Shown: one piece after another, positions 55,034-63,397 of the stretch
Layout: each line of letters opens with the position of its first letter
How positions within the stretch are numbered: the stretch's first letter is position 1
Assembly: GCA_902362435.1 (NCBI GenBank)
Contig: CABIWW010000010.1
Location: 66,017 to 130,016 of the forward strand
Reading direction: 5' to 3'
From: Eubacteriaceae bacterium
GTDB taxonomy: Bacteria; Bacillota; Clostridia; Peptostreptococcales; Anaerovoracaceae
Length of the DNA stretch: 64,000 bases
The notes under the pieces: generated by a model
What the model saw: the letters and a program-made list of their open reading frames with translations, nothing else
The model's database searches: none
What the model was told of the DNA's origin: nothing
Made by a program: the position numbers and the translations under genes

Positions 55034-55716
55034 AGTTCATAACAGAAGAAGACTTAAGAGACTTATATAAAAAACAGCCCTTTACGGATTACAATCTGAA
55101 GGAGGGAGAACGGCTGACGCCGGGGGCCAGACAGTTTCTGATAGACCGGGGCATCGATATGTATGACCGCAATGACCCGATGGCTGTGCTCGACGCACAG
55201 AAGAAGGAAAAGGCAAAAGCGGCTCAGGCAGCTAAGACGGAATCCTCTTCCGGATGCAGGAATGGGAAAAAGCTTTGCAGCAGGATGAAAGCGCTGCAGT
55301 CTCTTTTTCTTCTGACAGCAAGAGACCTGCTGGATACGGATCTGTGCCTTTCTCAGCAGCTGACGGGACTCTCCCGGCAGTTTGCAGCACTTGGCAGCGT
55401 GTCCGAGGGCAAATGTGAGGCGACGGAACTGGTATGCAATGCATGCTCCGGGATGAACGGGGAAAACTTTTCCAGAGACATCGGCGACTGTTTTGAGATC
55501 ACTGAGTTTCACATGCAGATGCCAAAAGGCAGAGAAATGCTCTTGCTGGACAGACTGCGCAGCGAACTGGAATGTTTCAGTCTCGATGCACAGGAACTGA
55601 TCGCAGATGAGAAGCTGTGTCAGACTCTGGAAGCCAGACTAAACGAGATCATCAATACGATATCGCAGATGATATGCGGCGCGATGGGAGGTAAAGAATG
55701 TCAGAGAAAAGCGTAA
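55030..55716 (+). CDS. EutT-like protein, cobalamin adenosyltransferase relative
   Basis: 228 residues. The first 45 residues ([18 protein letters not shown] ... LTPGARQFLIDRGID) match the N-terminus of EutT adenosyltransferases. The rest is helical with scattered cysteines (SSGCRNGKKLC, ELVCNACSGM) but without the HX11CCxxC metal site of EutT that I could identify. CutC chemistry needs no cobalamin, so adenosyltransferase activity has no obvious use in this locus. The domain may have been kept for a structural or assembly role. The end overlaps eutJ by 19 bases. Confidence 0.65.
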   Translation: MKFITEEDLRDLYKKQPFTDYNLKEGERLTPGARQFLIDRGIDMYDRNDPMAVLDAQKKEKAKAAQAAKTESSSGCRNGKKLCSRMKALQSLFLLTARDLLDTDLCLSQQLTGLSRQFAALGSVSEGKCEATELVCNACSGMNGENFSRDIGDCFEITEFHMQMPKGREMLLLDRLRSELECFSLDAQELIADEKLCQTLEARLNEIINTISQMICGAMGGKECQRKA

Positions 55717-56540
55717 CGTTCGAATACTGTGACAAGATGGTAGAAGACTTTGAAAGGGTGATCGAACATCCTGTCCGCGAAAAATCTTCTGTGTACTATA
55801 CAGGAGTCGATCTGGGAACAGCATGTGTAGTTATCGCAGTTCTGGATGAAAATAAAAGGCCGGTAGCAGGTGCATATCGTTATGCGGATGTAGTCCGGGA
55901 CGGCATGGTAGTGGATTATATCGGTGCCGTTCAGATCGTAAGAGAACTGAAGGAGCAGATCGAAGAACAGCTGGATACGGAGCTGATATATGCGGCAGGA
56001 GCGATCCCGCCGGGAACGGATCTTCTGGACTCGGGTGCAGTAAGGAATGTTATCCAGGGAGCCGGATTCGAATGTACGAATCTTCTGGACGAGTCTACGG
56101 CTGCCAATCAGGTGCTTCAGATGAAAAACGGAGCTGTAGTGGATATCGGTGGCGGTACGACGGGGATTTCCATCTTAAAGGATGGAGAAGTAGTGTACAT
56201 TGCAGATGAACCTACAGGCGGAACTCATTTTTCACTGGTGATCGCAGGAGCATACAGGAAGCCTTTCCAGGAAGCGGAAGTTTTCAAGAGAGACGAATCC
56301 AATCACAAGGAACTGGCGCCGGTCATCAAGCCGGTGGTAGACAAGGTTTCTTCGATCATCAGCAATCACATCGAGGGACATCAGGTAGATGAGATCTCAC
56401 TGGTAGGCGGTACATGCTGCTTTACAGGGATCGAAGATATGATCGAGAAAGAAACAGGGGTACATACCCATAAACCACACAATCCGATGTTTGTAACCCC
56501 GCTCGGCATTGCACTGAGCTGCAGGCAGGAAGAGATGTAG
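55698..56540 (+). CDS. eutJ: EutJ-like Hsp70-fold chaperone
   Basis: 280 residues of the actin/Hsp70 ATPase fold. Phosphate-binding motifs are YTGVDLGTACVVIAVLD (about 33) and VVDIGGGTTGISILKDG (about 148), with the adenosine motif SLVGGTCCFTGI near 234. EutJ proteins are presumed chaperones for microcompartment enzymes. GGGAGG precedes the ATG, inside the previous gene. Length is normal. Confidence 0.93.
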   Translation: MSEKSVTFEYCDKMVEDFERVIEHPVREKSSVYYTGVDLGTACVVIAVLDENKRPVAGAYRYADVVRDGMVVDYIGAVQIVRELKEQIEEQLDTELIYAAGAIPPGTDLLDSGAVRNVIQGAGFECTNLLDESTAANQVLQMKNGAVVDIGGGTTGISILKDGEVVYIADEPTGGTHFSLVIAGAYRKPFQEAEVFKRDESNHKELAPVIKPVVDKVSSIISNHIEGHQVDEISLVGGTCCFTGIEDMIEKETGVHTHKPHNPMFVTPLGIALSCRQEEM

Positions 56541-56555
56541 ACAGGAGGCGCTGAC

Positions 56556-56861
56556 ATGGAAATCAGAATCATAAAATCACCATCACCGGGCACTGTGGAT
56601 ATCCTGATGCGCCGAAAAGGATCTTTGAAATCAGAGGTTCCGCCGCTGACAGACGCCATTGGTCTGGTACAGGGCAGGATGATCGAAATGGTCGTCGCTG
56701 CGGATATCGCAGAAAAAGCTGTCGGCGTAACCGTAGAGGATATTCGGGGAAGCTGCCCGCAGAATATGATACTGCTGGCGATCTTCGGTGATACAGCGTC
56801 TGTAGAGTCGGCACTTGCACAGATCAAACAGGAAGCGGAAGGAGGAAGCAAGTACTTATGA
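56556..56861 (+). CDS. small BMC-like protein of uncertain class
   Basis: 101 residues. The order IGLVQGRMIEMVVAADIAEKA, then ILLAIFGDTASVESALAQIK, recalls the helix and the final GDxxxVExA strand-helix of BMC domains, but the usual pore loop and the KAANV-type helix are not recognisable. It lies between eutJ and eutN with a four-base overlap to eutN, in the position where small shell or assembly proteins occur in Eut/Pdu loci. It may be a divergent or permuted shell subunit. Confidence 0.6.
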   Translation: MEIRIIKSPSPGTVDILMRRKGSLKSEVPPLTDAIGLVQGRMIEMVVAADIAEKAVGVTVEDIRGSCPQNMILLAIFGDTASVESALAQIKQEAEGGSKYL

Positions 56862-57124
56862 TTACAGCTAGATTAACGAACCATATCTGGTCCACAAGAA
56901 AAGCAGAATCCCTCAACGGCCTGAAACTGATGCAGGCTGAGATCATCGGAGGCGGTACGGATACGGGCAGGAAGATCATCGTTGTTGACATCATCAGCGC
57001 AGGAATCGGCGACAGAGTTGTCGTAACGACCGGTTCTTCTGCCAGAAGAATGCTGGGCGATGACAATATGCCTGTCGATGCCGTCGTCGTCGGGATAATC
57101 GACGAAGATTGTGAATTTGAATGA
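56858..57124 (+). CDS. eutN: pentameric vertex protein (EutN/CcmL family)
   Basis: 88 residues of the BMV family, which forms pentamers that cap the vertices of the shell. Family sequence: a start with TARLTNHIWSTRKAESLNG, then KLMQAEIIGG, VDIISAGIGDRVVVTTGSSAR and DAVVVGIIDE. It is the only vertex protein found in the window, and one is enough to close the shell. Confidence 0.95.
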   Translation: MITARLTNHIWSTRKAESLNGLKLMQAEIIGGGTDTGRKIIVVDIISAGIGDRVVVTTGSSARRMLGDDNMPVDAVVVGIIDEDCEFE

Positions 57125-57141
57125 TGAAGTGAGGTATGAGG

Positions 57142-58470
57142 ATGAATCTTTTAGATCAGATAAAAGATGCCGGAATCATTGGTGCGGGTGGAGCAGGTTT
57201 TCCTACCCATGCAAAACTCACATCAGAGGCAGAATACATACTGATGAACGGAGCGGAATGTGAACCGCTGCTGCGTGTTGACCAGCAGCTGATGGCAATT
57301 TACCCGGATGAGATCATCAGGGGTTTTGCAGAAGCCGGAAGACTGGTAAGCGCGAAAAAAGCGATCATCGGTATCAAGAGTAAACATGGAGAAGTCATCG
57401 AACTTCTTAAAGAACGGATCAAAACTCTTCAGCTGGATGGATACGTGGAGATAGGAGAACTTCCTGACATATATCCTGCAGGTGACGAGCAGGTGCTGGT
57501 ATACCAGCTGACCGGAAGAGTCGTTCCGGAAACAGGGATCCCGATCATGGTAGGATGTGTTGTAGTCAACTCGGAGACAGCACTTAATATCTACAAGGCT
57601 TCCCGGGGGATTCCGGTAACGGAGAAGTACATCACTGTAACAGGCGATGTACCGAACCGGGTGACGGTAAAGGTCCCTGTCGGAACACCGGTCATAGATG
57701 TGCTGAAACTTTCGGGGATCGAAGATTTCACCGACTATGCAGTTATCGACGGCGGTCCTATGATGGGACCTGTGATGACTGATATCGGCGGATTCATCAC
57801 GAAGAAGAACAAAGGCTTCGTGATCCTGAAGAAAAGCCATTTCCTGATCCGTAGGAAATCGGTCACGATGGAACAGGCGAGAAGAGTCAACAAAGCGACT
57901 TGCGAACAGTGCCGGATGTGCACAGACATGTGTCCGCGCTATCTTCTGGGACACAACATGCAGCCGCATAAGATGATGAGAGTTCTCAACTATAAGATCG
58001 ATGACCTGGAAGGACAGAAAACTGCACAGCTCTGCTGTCAGTGCAATATGTGCGAACTTTTCGCCTGTCCGGCAGGTCTCCATCCTAAGATGGCGAACCT
58101 GTACTTTAAAGAAAAACTGGCAGAACAGAAGATCAAATACAAGCCGGAAAAGACGGAGTTCGAACCGCGTCCGATTCGTCCGTACCGTCTGGTTCCGAGC
58201 AAGCGGCTGATCGCAAGGATGGGACTTCGTGATTTCGATCTCCCGGCGCCGATGACGGACGTGGAGTTCTCACCGGCAGTGATCCGCATTTCCACAAGAC
58301 AGCATGTGGGCGCACCGGCCGCTCCGGCAGTAAGTGTCGGGCAGCAGGTGCAGGCCGGACAGATGATCGGGCAGATACCGGAAGGCAGCCTTGGAGCTGC
58401 GATCCATACGAGTATCAGCGGCACGGTCAGCGAAGTAACGGCAGACTATATTGAGATAAGGAGGAATTAA
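57142..58470 (+). CDS. PduS/RnfC-like iron-sulfur flavoprotein
   Basis: 442 residues from ATG 57142 (GAGG upstream). It has GAGGAGFPTHAKL (about 12) with the FMN/NADH-binding region GAECEPLL, a SLBB-like domain, then two [4Fe-4S] motifs CEQCRMCTDMCP and CCQCNMCELFACP, and a C-terminal biotinyl-like domain. PduS proteins oxidise NADH with FMN and pass electrons on, and are related to RnfC. It directly precedes a PduT-like shell protein with a cluster-binding cysteine, so the pair probably moves electrons across the shell. Confidence 0.9.
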   Translation: MNLLDQIKDAGIIGAGGAGFPTHAKLTSEAEYILMNGAECEPLLRVDQQLMAIYPDEIIRGFAEAGRLVSAKKAIIGIKSKHGEVIELLKERIKTLQLDGYVEIGELPDIYPAGDEQVLVYQLTGRVVPETGIPIMVGCVVVNSETALNIYKASRGIPVTEKYITVTGDVPNRVTVKVPVGTPVIDVLKLSGIEDFTDYAVIDGGPMMGPVMTDIGGFITKKNKGFVILKKSHFLIRRKSVTMEQARRVNKATCEQCRMCTDMCPRYLLGHNMQPHKMMRVLNYKIDDLEGQKTAQLCCQCNMCELFACPAGLHPKMANLYFKEKLAEQKIKYKPEKTEFEPRPIRPYRLVPSKRLIARMGLRDFDLPAPMTDVEFSPAVIRISTRQHVGAPAAPAVSVGQQVQAGQMIGQIPEGSLGAAIHTSISGTVSEVTADYIEIRRN

Positions 58471-58471
58471 G

Positions 58472-59020
58472 ATGCAAAGAGCAATAGGAATGGTTGAATT
58501 CAACAGCATCGCCAGAGGCATTTACGCTGCTGACCAGATGGTCAAGATTTCTGAAGTGGAGATCGTAACGGCAGCATCTGCATGCCCGGGCAAGTACATC
58601 GCCATCGTTCACGGTGATGTGGCAGCCGTTGAAGATTCTGTCCGCATCGGTGAACGGATGGCGGAGGAGTTCTTTGTAGATTCCATCGTAATTCCTAATG
58701 TAGATCCCGGAGTGTTCCCGGCGATCACAGGAGCAACGATGCCGGACCGCATACAGGCGATCGGGATCATGGAATCTTTCTCCCTGGCAACAATGATCAT
58801 CTGTGCAGATCAGATTTTAAAAGCAGCAGAGCTGCAGGCGATCGAACTTCGTCTTGGTAACGGACTGGGCGGCAAGGCATACTTCACCTATACCGGTGAT
58901 GTGGCAGCAGTCAGGGCCGGAACTGATGCAGGCGAAGCCATCGCACAGGAGAAGGGTCTTCTGGTAAATTCGGAAGTCATCCCTTCGCCGTCAGAACTGT
59001 TAGTACCATCCCTTCTGTAG
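58472..59020 (+). CDS. PduT-like tandem BMC shell protein with pore Fe-S cysteine
   Basis: 182 residues with two BMC domains (starts at AIGMVEFNSIARGIYAAD and AIGIMESFSLATMIICAD). Cys38, in ASACPGK, occupies the position of the cysteine that binds a [4Fe-4S] cluster in the trimer pore of PduT. The gene begins two bases after the PduS-like gene. The pairing supports a route for electrons through the shell. Confidence 0.93.
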   Translation: MQRAIGMVEFNSIARGIYAADQMVKISEVEIVTAASACPGKYIAIVHGDVAAVEDSVRIGERMAEEFFVDSIVIPNVDPGVFPAITGATMPDRIQAIGIMESFSLATMIICADQILKAAELQAIELRLGNGLGGKAYFTYTGDVAAVRAGTDAGEAIAQEKGLLVNSEVIPSPSELLVPSLL

Positions 59021-59087
59021 GATGTGTATTATCATAGATAATAATTTATTACTTGAAGCAGTGCGATAGATGAAAGGATGTGGACAC

Positions 59088-59765
59088 ATGAAACGACTGA
59101 TTTGTGCAAAGGAAGTTGAAGCTTGTGCACAGCAGGGTCATAAAGTAATGTACATCGACGCAGACACGCTTATTACGCCATCCGCAAAGGATGCTGCAGC
59201 GGTAGCTGATATCGAATTCAAGATCGGCGAACCGCAGGCAGGATGCTGCAGCGCACAGCCGTGTGAAGCAGCACCGGCTACGGCACAGGATGCACACGCA
59301 TGCGCTCCGGCAGCAGATGGAATCGACAGCGAGCTGATCTACAAGGCGCTCAAGACGCTGATGGATAAAGGCATGCTGGGAAGCGTAATGAGTTCCATCG
59401 GTCAGGACGTTCCTTATGTATCCGAAAGTGACGGAAACGGGTTTGTAAAGCTGGTTCGCAGCAATACAGCCAAGTGGGAACCGCTGGATACAGGAAATCC
59501 TGCAGACAAAGTATTTTACAATGAACTGATCGGTGCAGATGATGGATCGGCAATGAATGCCGGATTCATGACGATTGAAAACTGCAGCTTCCCTTGGGAT
59601 GTTGCTTGTCAGGAAATCTATTACGTCGTAGACGGTACGTTAACGGTGGAAAAGGACGGTAGGATCTTTACCGGAAATCCGGGAGACTGCCTGTTCTTCC
59701 AGAATGGTGCCAAGCTTGCCTTTGGTTCACCGGACAAGGTAACTGTATTTTATGCAACTCACTAA
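59088..59765 (+). CDS. eutQ: EutQ-like cupin protein
   Basis: 225 residues from ATG 59088 (AAAGGATG upstream). The N-terminus carries a Cys/Ala-rich region (CCSAQPCEAAPATAQ) that may be a flexible targeting segment. The C-terminal 110 residues are the EutQ cupin fold (AGFMTIENCSFPWDVACQEIYYVV, then GDCLFFQNGAKLAFGSP). EutQ of Salmonella has been reported to have acetate kinase activity and to aid shell assembly. As no acetate kinase gene is found in the operon, that role would complete the path from acetyl phosphate to acetate. Confidence 0.9.
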   Translation: MKRLICAKEVEACAQQGHKVMYIDADTLITPSAKDAAAVADIEFKIGEPQAGCCSAQPCEAAPATAQDAHACAPAADGIDSELIYKALKTLMDKGMLGSVMSSIGQDVPYVSESDGNGFVKLVRSNTAKWEPLDTGNPADKVFYNELIGADDGSAMNAGFMTIENCSFPWDVACQEIYYVVDGTLTVEKDGRIFTGNPGDCLFFQNGAKLAFGSPDKVTVFYATH

Positions 59766-59787
59766 TCACGAATAAGGAGGTCAGCTA

Positions 59788-60132
59788 ATGGAAGCATTAG
59801 GTATGATAGAAACATATGGACTGGTTCCTGCTATCGAAGCAGCTGATGCCATGCTGAAAGCGGCAGAAGTAAAACTTCTGGAAAGAACTTTCGTCAAGGG
59901 CGGCCTGGTTACTGTTACAGTAACAGGCGACGTAGCAGCCGTAAAGGCATCCGTTGATGCCGGTGCTGCCGCAGCAGCAAGACTGGGTGAACGCTCCCTG
60001 GTAACACAGCACGTGATCCCAAGACCGCATGTTGAGGTTGGCGAAACCATCGTAAATCCGATCCCGCTCATCGAACGTTCGGAACACGAACATGAAGACG
60101 ATGATGATGTGGAAGAGGCCGGTCCCAGATAA
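59788..60132 (+). CDS. hexameric BMC shell protein with acidic end
   Basis: 114 residues: one canonical BMC-H domain ([20 protein letters not shown], pore region [27 protein letters not shown]) followed by an unusual acidic end ([19 protein letters not shown]). The stop comes after GGT CCC AGA. If the ribosome slips +1 on CCC, reading continues into an open frame to 60496 and adds a long acidic tail with a helical end domain. AAGGAGG precedes the ATG. Confidence 0.93.
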   Translation: MEALGMIETYGLVPAIEAADAMLKAAEVKLLERTFVKGGLVTVTVTGDVAAVKASVDAGAAAAARLGERSLVTQHVIPRPHVEVGETIVNPIPLIERSEHEHEDDDDVEEAGPR

Positions 60133-60496
60133 AGAGGAACCCGAATCAGATTCAGAGCTGACAGAAGAGGAAGCAACACAACCGGAGCAGCCGGAAGAAC
60201 CTGCTGAGCATGCAGCAGAAAACGCAGCTGCAGAAGAACCTGCAGCGGGAGAAGCGGGAGAAGCTTTGCAGCACGTAATGGAAGAATCCGAATTCACAAA
60301 GGAATGTGTAGATCGTCTGGCAGAAGAAAACGGAGCAGAAAAAGCCCTGGCTGAAGTCGGTAAATGCAGAGTCGTGAAACTGAGAAATCTGGCTAGAGAA
60401 TACGACGGCCTCCGGATCGCCGGAAGAGAGATCTCCAAGGCAAACAAGGCGACCCTTCTGGAAGAACTGAAGAAATATTATAGCAAAGAAAACTAG
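60092..60496 (+). CDS. acidic tail and helical domain, probably fused to the shell protein by a +1 shift
   Basis: An open frame in +1 to the preceding BMC-H gene. Its first 12 codons overlap that gene and have no ribosome site, so independent translation is doubtful. Read as a continuation from Pro, it gives [17 protein letters not shown], a Glu/Ala/Pro-rich linker and a final domain of about 65 residues ([18 protein letters not shown], then [18 protein letters not shown] and [11 protein letters not shown]) that resembles small SAP/Rho-N-like helical domains. Deleting one C at 60124-60126 would fuse both frames into one 235-residue protein. It is either a programmed frameshift, a natural mutation or a sequencing error. 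Confidence 0.65.
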   Translation: MKTMMMWKRPVPDKEEPESDSELTEEEATQPEQPEEPAEHAAENAAAEEPAAGEAGEALQHVMEESEFTKECVDRLAEENGAEKALAEVGKCRVVKLRNLAREYDGLRIAGREISKANKATLLEELKKYYSKEN

Positions 60497-60531
60497 AGAG
60501 AATGCAAAGTTAAAAAAGGAGGTGCCATAAT

Positions 60532-62253
60532 ATGCAGAATATTGATTATGATTTACGATCTGTACAGGAAGTTCGCGATCTGGCAAGACTGGGTCAGATC
60601 GCAACAGAAAAGATCGCAAACTATACAGAAGATCAGATCGATAAAATCATACGTAATATGGTTCGCGTTGCTGAAGAAAATGCTGTTTCACTGGCACAGA
60701 TGGCAGTAGAAGAAACAGGCTTCGGTAAAGTGGCAGATAAAACTTATAAGAATCACATGGCCTCGACGTTACTGTACGATGCCATCAAGGACATGAAGAC
60801 GATCGGGATCATAAGTGAAGATCCGGTCAGCAGAACTATGGATGTAGCTGATCCGGTCGGTCTGCTGATGGGCATCGTGCCTTCCACGAATCCTACATCC
60901 ACAGCGATCTTCAAGTCTATCATCGCGATCAAGGCCAGAAACGCTATCGTATTTTCACCGCATCCATCTGCTGCAAAGTGCACACTGAAGGCAGCTGCTC
61001 TGATGCGCGATGCTGCAGTGGAGGCCGGAGCACCGGAAAATATCATCGGATGCATTTCCATGCCTTCCATGCCGGCGACAGATGAACTGATGCACAGCAA
61101 GGAAGTCAAGATGATCATCGCAACAGGTGGTCCCGGAATGGTAAAGGCTGCTTACAGCGCCGGTAAGCCGGCACTGGGTGTAGGCGCCGGAAATTCCCCG
61201 GCATACATCGAAAGAACATCTAACGTACAGCAGGCTGTGACAAATATCATAGCAAGCAAGACATTTGACTATGGGACGATATGTGCATCCGAACAGTCTA
61301 TCATCTGTGAGGAATGCAACAAGGACGCAGTAATTGCGGAATTGAAAAAACAGGGGGCTTACTTCATGAGCCCGGAAGAAACAGACAAAGTCTGCAAGCT
61401 TCTGTTCAAGGCAGGCGGTCATGCCATGAATGCCAAATTTGTAGGAAGGTCACCGATACATATTGCAAATGCGGCCGGGATCCATGTTCCGGAGAACACG
61501 ACCGTACTGATAGGACCTCAGGGCGGAGTTGGCGATGGATATCCGCTTTCCTATGAAAAGCTGACCAGCGTACTGGCCTTTTATGTGGTAAATGACTGGC
61601 ACGAGGCATGCGAGCTGAGTATTGAACTTTTACAGAATGGCATCGGACATACCATGAGTCTGCATACGGAAAACAGGAACATCGTGCTGGAGTTCACGAG
61701 AAAGCCGGCATCCAGGATCCTGGTCAACACAGGCAGCAGTATGGGCGGCACAGGTGCCAGCACTGGCCTGCTCCCATCATTTACACTTGGATGCGGAACA
61801 TGGGGAGGCAGCTCGGTATCCGAAAATGTCAGCCCGCTGCACCTGGTCAACATCAAAAAAGTTGCTTACGGAATCAAAAACTGTGCTACTCTGGCAGCAG
61901 ACGATCCGACATTCAATCATCCGGAACTGACTCAACTGAATGCAGTTTCGGGATCAGACGCAAATACCGGATCATCTCCGGTAAACTCCGCAGCGATTGC
62001 GCCATGCGCAGTTTCTGCAGTATGCGGAACAGCGGATCCTGTGCCGGCATATGCATCTCCGGCTAACTGCGGATCTACGTCAGCTTACCTTTCACCGGCT
62101 GACTACCAGAACAACAGCGGCATTTCCTACGGCGTAGGATGCAACAGCTGCTGCAGCAATGCAGATGCACCTGCAGCAAGTGATCAGCCGATCGATGCAA
62201 ATCAGCTCAACGACATGATAAATGCGCTGGTAAATGCAATGAAGGGAGAATAA
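60532..62253 (+). CDS. CoA-acylating acetaldehyde dehydrogenase with C-terminal packing signal
   Basis: 573 residues. Oxidises acetaldehyde from CutC to acetyl-CoA with NAD+. The catalytic Cys251 is in DYGTICASEQS; IVPSTNPTSTAIFK and TGGPGMVKAAYSAGKP are NAD/CoA-binding family motifs. After the enzyme domain (to about 465) comes a low-complexity Ala/Ser/Pro/Cys-rich linker of about 85 residues and a short final helix (DANQLNDMINALVNAMKG), which has the form of an encapsulation peptide. This is presumably the active copy, in contrast to the paralogue at 49095. Confidence 0.93.
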   Translation: MQNIDYDLRSVQEVRDLARLGQIATEKIANYTEDQIDKIIRNMVRVAEENAVSLAQMAVEETGFGKVADKTYKNHMASTLLYDAIKDMKTIGIISEDPVSRTMDVADPVGLLMGIVPSTNPTSTAIFKSIIAIKARNAIVFSPHPSAAKCTLKAAALMRDAAVEAGAPENIIGCISMPSMPATDELMHSKEVKMIIATGGPGMVKAAYSAGKPALGVGAGNSPAYIERTSNVQQAVTNIIASKTFDYGTICASEQSIICEECNKDAVIAELKKQGAYFMSPEETDKVCKLLFKAGGHAMNAKFVGRSPIHIANAAGIHVPENTTVLIGPQGGVGDGYPLSYEKLTSVLAFYVVNDWHEACELSIELLQNGIGHTMSLHTENRNIVLEFTRKPASRILVNTGSSMGGTGASTGLLPSFTLGCGTWGGSSVSENVSPLHLVNIKKVAYGIKNCATLAADDPTFNHPELTQLNAVSGSDANTGSSPVNSAAIAPCAVSAVCGTADPVPAYASPANCGSTSAYLSPADYQNNSGISYGVGCNSCCSNADAPAASDQPIDANQLNDMINALVNAMKGE

Positions 62254-62254
62254 G

Positions 62255-62905
62255 ATGGCAAGCAAGGAATACGAAGCAGTCCTGAAAGTGCTGTTAGAAG
62301 CGGTACAGTCCGTAAACGGTGCAGGACAGCAGGCTCCGGAGGGCATTCCGGTAGGTGTTTCCAACCGCCATATACATCTTTCACAGGCTGACCTTGATAC
62401 TCTGTTCGGAGCAGGGTATCAGCTGACGCCGATCAAAGATCTGTCACAGCCGGGACAGTTCGCCTGTAAGGAAACAGTGACGATCTGCGGACCGAAAGGT
62501 GCGATCGAAAAGATCCGCGTATTAGGACCTGTTCGCAGCAAGACACAGATCGAGATCCTGACAGGAGACGGTTTCAAGCTGGGAGTCAAGGCTCCGGCAA
62601 GATTGTCCGGAGATCTGGCGGGAACACCGGGAATCACGATCATCGGTCCTAAGGGATCGGTACAGACGACAGAAGGTCTGATCGTGGCACAAAGACATAT
62701 CCACATGCTTCCGCACGAAGCGGCAGCTCACGGCGTGCATGACGGACAGATCGTCAGTATCCAGGTAGACGGCCCGAGAGGCGGAACGCTGGCAAACGTT
62801 GCGATCCGTGCTACGGACACATCGGCTCTGGAATGTCATGTGGATACAGAAGAAGCCAATGCGATGAACATGAGTTCATCTACAAGGATCAAAATCATTA
62901 AGTAA
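62255..62905 (+). CDS. pduL: PduL-type phosphotransacylase
   Basis: Converts acetyl-CoA and phosphate to acetyl phosphate and CoA, recycling CoA inside the compartment. 216 residues with two PduL domains: VSNRHIHLSQADLDTLFG and AQRHIHMLPHEAAAHGV supply the metal-binding histidines. The N-terminal helix (EYEAVLKVLLEAVQSV) is a likely encapsulation peptide. Starts one base after the aldehyde dehydrogenase stop with AGGGAG upstream. Confidence 0.95.
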   Translation: MASKEYEAVLKVLLEAVQSVNGAGQQAPEGIPVGVSNRHIHLSQADLDTLFGAGYQLTPIKDLSQPGQFACKETVTICGPKGAIEKIRVLGPVRSKTQIEILTGDGFKLGVKAPARLSGDLAGTPGITIIGPKGSVQTTEGLIVAQRHIHMLPHEAAAHGVHDGQIVSIQVDGPRGGTLANVAIRATDTSALECHVDTEEANAMNMSSSTRIKIIK

Positions 62906-62957
62906 ATCAAAAATACGTAAAGTTTTAAATGAAATGTTTTTTTAGGAGGAAATTAAA

Positions 62958-63245
62958 ATGACTAAGAACGAAGCATTAGGAATGATCGAAACAAAGGGTT
63001 TAATTGGTTCTATCGAAGCTGCAGATGCTATGGTAAAGGCTGCAAACGTATACCTCATCGGTAAGGAATTCGTAGGCGGCGGACTGGTAACTGTAATGGT
63101 CAGAGGAGATGTAGGCGCTGTAAAGGCTGCTACAGATGCAGGTGCAGCTGCTGCTCAGAGAGTCGGCGAACTGCTGTCCGTACACGTGATTCCTCGTCCG
63201 CACGTAGAAGTAGAAGAGATCCTGCCGCAGAAAAACAATAAATAA
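62958..63245 (+). CDS. hexameric BMC shell protein
   Basis: 95 residues, one canonical BMC-H domain ([56 protein letters not shown]) with a short tail. It is probably the main shell facet protein: its codon choice is the most biased in the operon, and a perfect AGGAGG ribosome site precedes it. It is the last gene of the operon, followed by a strong terminator. Confidence 0.96.
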   Translation: MTKNEALGMIETKGLIGSIEAADAMVKAANVYLIGKEFVGGGLVTVMVRGDVGAVKAATDAGAAAAQRVGELLSVHVIPRPHVEVEEILPQKNNK

Positions 63246-63280
63246 TAGAATGCAGATTTTAAATTACTGAGCTGGTTTAC

Positions 63281-63328
63281 AAGGGGCGTCGCATCAACGA
63301 TTTGATCGTGAGGGCGATGCCCCTTTTT
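63281..63328 (+). terminator. terminator of the microcompartment operon
   Basis: A 12-base stem with one G-T pair (63281-63292 with 63314-63325), a 21-base loop with further pairing, and five T residues. Ends the operon 35 bases after the last shell gene. Confidence 0.92.
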
Positions 63329-63397
63329 ACTGGCAGAGCAGTCATATCATGCATATGCAGCAGTGGCTCCGGAAATCGGATCCATATTATATCTATA

